Translations under genes and position numbers: made by a program
The notes under the pieces: generated by a model
What the model was told of the DNA's origin: nothing
What the model saw: the letters and a program-made list of their open reading frames with translations, nothing else
Databases searched by the model: none
DNA from: CAZLYK01 sp964563495
Lineage (GTDB): Bacteria > Acidobacteriota > Blastocatellia > RBC074
Direction of reading: 5' to 3'
Length of the DNA: 13,291 nucleotides
NCBI GenBank assembly: GCA_964563495.1
Contig: CAZLYK010000152.1
Span: forward strand, 1 to 13,291
Part shown: positions 1-10,207 of the stretch, piece by piece
How positions within the stretch are numbered: the stretch's first letter is position 1
Layout: every line of letters begins with the position of its first letter

Positions 1-77
1 AGGATCGACAGGATCTTTGCAGGATTGAACAAGCCGGCTTGTTCAATCCTGCAAAAATCCTGTCGATCCTGTCTATT
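1..77. repeat. AGGATT-type palindrome R1 after fadE
   Basis: Positions 1-35 and 36-70 are reverse complements with a single mismatch (15 against 56) and no loop. The right arm continues with GTCTATT (71-77), whose partner AATAGAC would lie just outside the window, so the element is cut by the window edge. Each arm carries three AGGAT cores. It lies 3 bases beyond the fadE stop codon (81-83), which is where the fad operon transcript would end, so it could act as a 3'-end hairpin. No clear T-tract follows it, so it is not a textbook intrinsic terminator. It is the most complete copy of a family also found at 1891-1956, 5607-5672 and 10143-10207. Confidence 0.85.
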
Positions 78-80
78 GTT

Positions 81-1865
<1,785 letters not shown>

Positions 1866-1890
1866 GGTCGAGTTTCCTTTCTCTTTTGAA

Positions 1891-1956
1891 AATAGACAGG
1901 ATTGACAGGATTTATCCAGGATTAAACAAGAACGCATCCTGTTTACCGCGTCTATT
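1891..1956. repeat. AGGATT-type inverted repeat R2 between fadA and fadE
   Basis: The left half (1891-1930) starts AATAGACAGGATTGACAGGA and closely resembles the arms of R1 and R3. The right half is more degenerate: ATCCTGT at 1936-1942 can pair with ACAGGAT at 1905-1911, and GTCTATT at 1950-1956 pairs with AATAGAC at 1891-1897. The element is 66 bp long. On the minus strand it begins 9 bases after the fadA stop and ends 25 bases before the fadE ATG, so it would be transcribed as an intercistronic hairpin. It may tune or process the fadA-fadE message, but this is inference. Confidence 0.75.
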
Positions 1957-1965
1957 GGATCTGAT

Positions 1966-3162
<1,197 letters not shown>

Positions 3163-3168
3163 GGTGTG

Positions 3169-3177
3169 TCTCCTTTT
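3169..3177 (-). promoter_or_regulatory. Strong ribosome binding site of fadA
   Basis: On the minus strand this reads AAAAGGAGA, 6 bases before the ATG at 3162. It decides the fadA start in favour of 3162 over the in-frame ATG at 3180. fadN has a nearly identical leader (AAAGGAGACATCA before its ATG). Confidence 0.8.
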
Positions 3178-3199
3178 CAAAAAGTGAAATAGAGGCTAC

Positions 3200-5590
3200 T
3201 TAATTCCTCAACGGCTTGCCGGTCTTGAGCATATGGGCGATTCGTTCCTGGGTGGCGCGAGTGCCGCAGAGGCTGACGAAAGCTTCGCGCTCGAGATCGA
3301 GCAAATACTGCTCTGGGACGCGCGCCGCCCGGGTCAGATTGCCGCCCGAGACGACGTACGCGATCTTTGTCCCGATCAGGGCGTCGTGGTCGGAGATATA
3401 ACCGCCGCGCTTCATCATATGCATGCCCAGCTTGAACTTGGTCAGCGCCGGTTCGCCGAGGACGAGGACGTCCTGTTTGGGCTGCGGCGGGACGTATCCC
3501 TCGCGCGCCATGGTGAGCACGGTCTGTTTGGCCTCTTCGATGAGGCGCCGGTCGTTCATGACGATGCGATCCTGTTTGCGCATGAGACCCCAGTGCTTGG
3601 CTTCGAGGGCGCTCGTCGCAACCTTGCCCATGGCAGTCAGTTCGAAGTTCTTCCGGAGGACTTCGAACTGGTCGAGCGACGGCAGGTCTTCGACCGCCTC
3701 GGCGGCGCGGACGGCCATCTCTTTGGTTCCGCCGCCGCCCGGAATCAGGCCGACTCCGACCTCAACCAGTCCGATATAGGTTTCGGCCGCGCCCACCGCA
3801 CGATCCGAGTGGAGCACCATTTCGCATCCACCCCCGAGCGTCAGATGATGCGGAGCGACGACGACCGGCTTCGCCGAATATCGCAGGCTCATGGTCGTGT
3901 TCTGGAACTGGCGGACGGCCAGCGCCAATTCGTCCCACTCGCCCTCCTGCGCGGCCATGAGGATCATCATGATGTTCGCGCCGGCCGAGAAATTATCGCC
4001 CTGATTGCCGACTACCAGGCCGGCGAAGTTCTTCTCGACCTCTTTGATTGCAAACTGGATCATGCCGATCTGGTCCTGACCGAGTGCGTTCATCTTCGAG
4101 TGAAACTCTACGCAGGCCACGTTGTCGCCCAAATCGATCAGGCTCGCGCCGGAATTCTTCTTGATCACCTTGTTCCGATCCTTGAGCGATTTGAGGATCG
4201 TCAGACCGGCGGGCTGCCTGACCGGCTGGTATGAACCGCTCGCGAAATCGAAATAATAGCGACTGCCGTTTTCGGTCTTGTAGAAGCTCTTTGCCCCGCC
4301 GGCGAGCATCTTTTCAACATTGGTGGGAACGGCACGCCCTTCCTCTTTCATGCGCGCGACCGATTTCTCGACGCCGATCGCATCCCATTTCTCGAAGACG
4401 CCCATTTCATGAGCAAATCCCCATTTCATGGCGTTGTCGATCTCGACGATGTTGTCGGCGATCTCGGGGATGCGATTGGCGGCGTAGACCGCCGCCTCAG
4501 ACATTGTCCGCCAGAGGAACTGGCCGGCTTTGTCTGCGGCGTAGACCAGCGCGGGCAGACGGTCTCCCAGGTTCTCGATCTGTTTGGCCGCATCGAGCGA
4601 GGCGAATTTCGGCTTCTGCTGGGGTCGATATTCAAAAGTCGTGGTGTCGAGCGTAACGATATCCTTGCCGACCTTCTTGTAAAACCCGCCGCCGGTCTTA
4701 TCGCCCAGCAACTTGCGCTCGACCATCTGCTCCATAAACCCGGGAACTCTGAACGATTCGCGCTTTTCGTCGTTCGGCAGGCTGTGGTAGAGGTTGCGCG
4801 CGACGTTGTAGGCGGTGTCGAGCCCGACGAGATCGAGCGTACGGAAAGATGCGCTCCTGGCGTGCCCGATCGCCGTCCCGGTCAGTGCGTCGACCTCTTC
4901 GAACGACATGCCCAGCTCCTCCATGACACCGAAGGCGTTGAGCATCGAAAAATTGCCGATCCGGTTGGCGACGAAACCGGGCGTGTCCTTGGCGTAAACG
5001 ACCCCTTTCCCGAGCACTCGATCGGTGAAATCCGCCATGAGGGAGATCACCTCGGGCGAGGTCTCCGGCGTGGCGATGATCTCCATCAAATGCAGATAGC
5101 GTGGAGGATTGAAAAAGTGCGTTCCCAGAAAACGCCGGTGGAAATTGTCGGAACGGCCTTCGGCCAGCGACCCGAGCGGGATGCCGGATGTGTTCGAGGT
5201 GATGACTGCCTGCGGGTTGAGATGAGGTTCAATCCGTTCGTAGAGTGAACGTTTGATCTCCAGCTTTTCGACGATCGCTTCGATAATCCAATCGCAGTCT
5301 TTGAGTTTCGCCAAATCGTCCTCGAAGTTGCCGGCCGTGATCAAGCCGGCGAGCTCGGCGGAGAAGAACGCCGCCGGTTTGGCCTTTTGCGCCGACTCGA
5401 ATCCGGCCTGCGCGATCCGATTGCGGACGGCCCTTGATTCGAGCGCCAATCCCTTTGCCTCCTCCTCGGGCGTCAATTCCTTGGGCGCGATGTCCAGCAG
5501 CAGGCAGGGAATGCCCGCGTTGGCGAGATGCGCGGCGATTTGAGCGCCCATGACACCCGCACCCAGGACCGCTGCTCTTTTGATCTGCAT
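3200..5590 (-). CDS. fadN: 3-hydroxyacyl-CoA dehydrogenase/enoyl-CoA hydratase fusion, FadN type
   Basis: This bifunctional 796-aa enzyme would hydrate trans-2-enoyl-CoA and oxidise the resulting 3-hydroxyacyl-CoA with NAD+, the two middle steps of beta-oxidation. The N-terminal half is the dehydrogenase: Rossmann motif GAGVMG (10-15), SNTSGI (132-137), catalytic-type H158 in HFFNPP, and DTPGFVANR (202-210). The C-terminal part is a crotonase fold: oxyanion-hole region GDNFSAGANI (531-540), E590 in LGGGCEM and E610 in VEVGVGLIPGGGGT, matching the two catalytic Glu of active enoyl-CoA hydratases. The domain order (dehydrogenase first) is that of B. subtilis FadN and the reverse of E. coli FadB. 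The length is close to that of FadN proteins. The start at 5590 has an AAAGGAG site 6-7 bases upstream. Repeat R3 and 88 bases separate it from the upstream flavoprotein gene. Confidence 0.94.
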   Translation of the reverse strand: MQIKRAAVLGAGVMGAQIAAHLANAGIPCLLLDIAPKELTPEEEAKGLALESRAVRNRIAQAGFESAQKAKPAAFFSAELAGLITAGNFEDDLAKLKDCDWIIEAIVEKLEIKRSLYERIEPHLNPQAVITSNTSGIPLGSLAEGRSDNFHRRFLGTHFFNPPRYLHLMEIIATPETSPEVISLMADFTDRVLGKGVVYAKDTPGFVANRIGNFSMLNAFGVMEELGMSFEEVDALTGTAIGHARSASFRTLDLVGLDTAYNVARNLYHSLPNDEKRESFRVPGFMEQMVERKLLGDKTGGGFYKKVGKDIVTLDTTTFEYRPQQKPKFASLDAAKQIENLGDRLPALVYAADKAGQFLWRTMSEAAVYAANRIPEIADNIVEIDNAMKWGFAHEMGVFEKWDAIGVEKSVARMKEEGRAVPTNVEKMLAGGAKSFYKTENGSRYYFDFASGSYQPVRQPAGLTILKSLKDRNKVIKKNSGASLIDLGDNVACVEFHSKMNALGQDQIGMIQFAIKEVEKNFAGLVVGNQGDNFSAGANIMMILMAAQEGEWDELALAVRQFQNTTMSLRYSAKPVVVAPHHLTLGGGCEMVLHSDRAVGAAETYIGLVEVGVGLIPGGGGTKEMAVRAAEAVEDLPSLDQFEVLRKNFELTAMGKVATSALEAKHWGLMRKQDRIVMNDRRLIEEAKQTVLTMAREGYVPPQPKQDVLVLGEPALTKFKLGMHMMKRGGYISDHDALIGTKIAYVVSGGNLTRAARVPEQYLLDLEREAFVSLCGTRATQERIAHMLKTGKPLRN

Positions 5591-5606
5591 TGATGTCTCC
5601 TTTGGG

Positions 5607-5672
5607 AATAGACAGGATTGACCGGATTTTTGCAGGATTTGACAAGAGATGGTTCTGTCAATCCTGTCTATT
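5607..5672. repeat. AGGATT-type inverted repeat R3 between the FNR-like gene and fadN
   Basis: The 16-bp outer arms are perfect: AATAGACAGGATTGAC (5607-5622) against GTCAATCCTGTCTATT (5657-5672). The inner sequence of the left half matches R1, with TTTTTGCAGGATT followed by ACAAG. Total length is 66 bp, the same as R2. On the transcribed strand it starts 6 bases after the flavoprotein stop codon and ends 16 bases before the fadN ATG, close to the fadN ribosome site, so a hairpin here could influence fadN translation or mRNA processing. Confidence 0.85.
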
Positions 5673-5678
5673 TCTTCT

Positions 5679-6371
5679 TCAATAATTTGTCAAAACTCTT
5701 TCAGGCGCAAAACCGAGCTCGTACAAGCGTTCCCTGGTCTGATTGATCATCTCGCTGGAGCCGCAAACCAGCGCGATCGGTTGATCGAGCTCAGGCGTCA
5801 GATGATCGAGCAGGCCCTGGACATAACCGGTCGGCCCGCTCCAATCGCCGTTGCCCGGCTGAGAGATGACCTGGCGCAGTTCGACTCCCTGGTCGCGCCA
5901 GAGCGTGGTGATCTCTTCCTGAAAGCAGAAATCCTCGACCGCGCGCGCACCGTAGAGCACAATCAGCCGGCCGTATTTCTCGCGCGCGTGAAAGATGTGT
6001 CGCAAAACCGCGCGTAAGGGCGCGAGGCCGGTTCCCATGGCCACGAAGACCAGATCGCGACCGCGAAAATCCTCCACCGGGAATCCCCTCCCCGCAATCT
6101 CTTTGAGGACAACATTGTCGCCCTTGTGCAGGTCGAAGAGTGCGGCGCTCATGCCGGTGCCATCGCCGCGCTTGATCAGAAATTCAAATCCCTTGTCTTC
6201 AGGCGCAGAGGCGAAGGCGACATACATGCTGCCGAAGTCCTCTATCTCCAGAACCGCAACCTGGCCGGCGGTGAAACCGGGGCGCTCGACATCTCGCGGC
6301 TCCATGAAAAAGCTCCACACGTCGGGTGTGTGTTTGTGAATCCGCTTAATCCTGAGATTGAGTGGCGACAT
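5679..6371 (-). CDS. Ferredoxin-NADP reductase-like FAD/NAD(P)-binding oxidoreductase
   Basis: The 230-aa product has the two-domain layout of the ferredoxin-NADP reductase superfamily: an N-terminal flavin beta-barrel (about 1-100) and a C-terminal nucleotide domain with GTGLAPLR (113-120) and CGSSEM (203-208), matching the GTGxAPxR and CGxxxM signatures. The usual RxYS/T flavin motif is replaced by MYVAFAS (49-55), without the Arg and Tyr seen in typical members. There is no C-terminal cysteine cluster as in PyrK or hydrogenase gamma subunits, so no iron-sulfur site is expected. Related folds move electrons between NAD(P)H, flavin and a protein or quinone partner. It lies 31 bases after fadD and 88 before fadN, inside the beta-oxidation operon, so a redox role in fatty-acid oxidation is plausible. 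The partner and direction are unknown. The start at 6371 lacks a strong ribosome site. Confidence 0.8.
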   Translation of the reverse strand: MSPLNLRIKRIHKHTPDVWSFFMEPRDVERPGFTAGQVAVLEIEDFGSMYVAFASAPEDKGFEFLIKRGDGTGMSAALFDLHKGDNVVLKEIAGRGFPVEDFRGRDLVFVAMGTGLAPLRAVLRHIFHAREKYGRLIVLYGARAVEDFCFQEEITTLWRDQGVELRQVISQPGNGDWSGPTGYVQGLLDHLTPELDQPIALVCGSSEMINQTRERLYELGFAPERVLTNY

Positions 6372-6402
6372 AGGATTGGAAGATCTCTCACGGCATGAGC
6401 GC

Positions 6403-8881
<2,479 letters not shown>

Positions 8882-8895
8882 ATTATTACTGTCGG

Positions 8896-8924
8896 ATTAT
8901 CATGCTGAATGAATGCTCATTCAG
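8896..8924 (-). promoter_or_regulatory. Candidate promoter of the fadR-fadD operon
   Basis: On the minus strand a -10-like GATAAT (complement at 8896-8901) lies 17 bases after a weak -35-like CTGAAT (complement at 8919-8924). The operator palindrome overlaps the spacer and the -35, a geometry that would let a repressor block RNA polymerase. The predicted transcript start would leave a leader of only about 8 bases before the fadR ATG at 8881. The -35 match is poor, so this is a suggestion only. Confidence 0.3.
8906..8923. promoter_or_regulatory. FadR-type operator palindrome
   Basis: The sequence TGAATGAATGCTCATTCA has 7-bp inverted arms, extending to 8 bp when the flanking C/G at 8905 and 8924 are included. 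As recalled, the B. subtilis FadR operator consensus is TGAATGAMTANTCATTCA; this site differs at one position (G instead of A at the tenth base). It lies in the 145-bp region between fadR (start 8881) and pfkA (start 9027), 25 bases upstream of the fadR ATG. Binding here would repress the fadR-led operon and could also affect the divergent pfkA. Confidence 0.82.
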
Positions 8925-8982
8925 TCTGGTTATCTTAACGGAAATGGGAGGGGGCGTCCAGAGGAAGGTCAGATCCTGGAAT

Positions 8983-9018
8983 TTAAGCTTTAAACTTTGG
9001 CTTGTGGACCTTAAACTT
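8983..9018 (+). promoter_or_regulatory. Repeated TTAARCTT motif upstream of pfkA
   Basis: TTAAGCTT (8983-8990), TTAAACTT (8990-8997) and TTAAACTT (9011-9018) lie just before the pfkA ATG at 9027. The last two start 21 bases apart, about two turns of DNA, and share the longer form TTAAACTTtGG/TTAAACTTGG. They could be a transcription-factor site or part of the pfkA promoter, but in an AT-rich stretch they may also be chance. Confidence 0.3.
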
Positions 9019-9026
9019 GGATCGAT

Positions 9027-10145
9027 ATGAATGGGCGAAATAAGACAGAATCCAGGTCGAGGCGGATCGCGGTAGTGACCGGGGGAGGCGATTGTCCGGG
9101 GCTCAATGCGGTGATCAGGTCGGTGGTGATCAGTGCGATAAATCGGGGTTGGGATGTTTACGGGATTGAAAAAGGTTTTGAGGGGTTTCTGCACCCGGAT
9201 CGGGTGCAGTTGCTCAACCGGCAGGATGTACGAGGGATCATCCACACGGGCGGGACGATCCTGGGGACATCGAATCGAGGGAATCCATTTGAGCTCAAGA
9301 TCCAGGAGCACGGGGAGACGAGGACCGTAGATGTTTCGGACAGAGTGGTCGAGAAGTTCCATGAGATGGGGCTCGAAGCGCTGATCGTGATCGGCGGCGA
9401 CGGGACGCTCAAGATCGCCAATAATCTGGCTCAGAAGGGGATCCCGATTATTGGCGTTCCAAAGACTATCGACAACGATCTGATGGTCACCGAAATGACC
9501 TTCGGTTTCAGCACAGCCGTCTACACGGCGACCGACGCGATCGACAAGCTGCACGCGACGGCCGAATCGCACGAGCGGGTAATGATCGTGGAGGTAATGG
9601 GGCGGTATGCGGGGTGGATTGCGCTCTATTCGGGCGTCGCCGGAGGCGCGGACGTGATTTTGTTGCCGGAGATTCCTTACCGGATCGAGGCGATTGGTCG
9701 CAAGCTTCACGACCGCTGGCGGCGCAAACGCAACTTTGCGATCGTCGTCGCGGCGGAAGGCGCCTGTCCCGTCGGTGGCGAGCGAGTATACAAGGCGTTC
9801 GAGGAGGGGCGCGAACCGAGGCTGGGCGGAATCGCCGAGCAGCTGGCGGTCGACCTGCACCGCGAGACGGGTTATGAAACCCGATCGCTCGTCCTCGGTC
9901 ACCTGCAGCGTGGGGGGCAGCCCACCGCAGCCGACCGCCTGCTGGCGACACGCTTCGGGGCGGCGGCGGTCCGCGCGATCGAGAGCGGCGAGCGCAATGT
10001 CATGGTCGCTTACCAGTCCTCCAACATCATTCCGATCTCGCTCGAACGCGCGATCAGTGAGCGTAAATGCGTCCCACTGGATTACGACGTCATCCGCACC
10101 GCCCGCGATCTGGGCATCTCTCTGGGGGATGAAGAGAGAGGGTAA
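9027..10145 (+). CDS. pfkA: 6-phosphofructokinase (probably ATP-dependent, group III-like)
   Basis: This enzyme would phosphorylate fructose 6-phosphate to fructose 1,6-bisphosphate in glycolysis. The product is 372 aa, against about 320 aa for E. coli PfkA. Motifs in order: nucleotide loop GGGDCPGLN (19-27), GGDGT (123-127), PKTIDND (145-151) with the catalytic base D149, MGRYAGWIAL (191-200), AEG (243-245) and LGHLQRGGQP (290-299). At the donor-deciding positions it has Gly (G126, E. coli 104) and Lys (K146, E. coli 124). PPi enzymes usually have Asp and Lys, and E. coli-type ATP enzymes have Gly and Gly, so this mixed pair suggests an ATP-using group III enzyme, with PPi use not excluded. 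It is transcribed divergently from fadR. Only a weak GGA precedes the ATG, and no other in-frame ATG with a better site was seen. Its TAA stop is part of repeat R4. Confidence 0.93.
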   Translation: MNGRNKTESRSRRIAVVTGGGDCPGLNAVIRSVVISAINRGWDVYGIEKGFEGFLHPDRVQLLNRQDVRGIIHTGGTILGTSNRGNPFELKIQEHGETRTVDVSDRVVEKFHEMGLEALIVIGGDGTLKIANNLAQKGIPIIGVPKTIDNDLMVTEMTFGFSTAVYTATDAIDKLHATAESHERVMIVEVMGRYAGWIALYSGVAGGADVILLPEIPYRIEAIGRKLHDRWRRKRNFAIVVAAEGACPVGGERVYKAFEEGREPRLGGIAEQLAVDLHRETGYETRSLVLGHLQRGGQPTAADRLLATRFGAAAVRAIESGERNVMVAYQSSNIIPISLERAISERKCVPLDYDVIRTARDLGISLGDEERG

Positions 10146-10207
10146 ACAGGATTTTTGCGGGATAGCACAAGACCATATCTGGTCAAATCCCGGACCAATC
10201 CTGTTTA
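10143..10207. terminator. Inverted repeat R4, candidate bidirectional terminator between pfkA and kef
   Basis: Perfect 11-bp outer arms TAAACAGGATT (10143-10153) and AATCCTGTTTA (10197-10207) enclose CGGGAT/ATCCCG (10158-10163 and 10187-10192) and a tip GACC-ATATCT-GGTC (10171-10184). The first TAA is the pfkA stop codon and the last TTA is the complement of the kef stop codon, so the element reaches exactly to both convergent genes. No long T-tract follows on either side, so it is not a canonical intrinsic terminator, but its position suggests a shared 3'-end hairpin. It is a shorter relative of R1-R3. Confidence 0.7.

Noticed and set aside
1866..1937. N-terminal extension of FadE from an upstream ATG at 1937
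   Set aside because: The extra 24 residues are a translation of repeat R2, and the ribosome site and family N-terminus fit the ATG at 1865.
3233..4234. Long plus-strand open frame (333 codons) opposite fadN
   Set aside because: It overlaps the crotonase half of fadN in antisense and shows no motif, ribosome site or domain of its own. The similar frames at 2107-2889, 4409-5248 and 7339-8040 are rejected for the same reason.
8886..9902. Minus-strand open frame (338 codons) opposite pfkA that also covers the intergenic region
   Set aside because: It would be antisense to a complete phosphofructokinase and would run through the operator region. No domain is visible.
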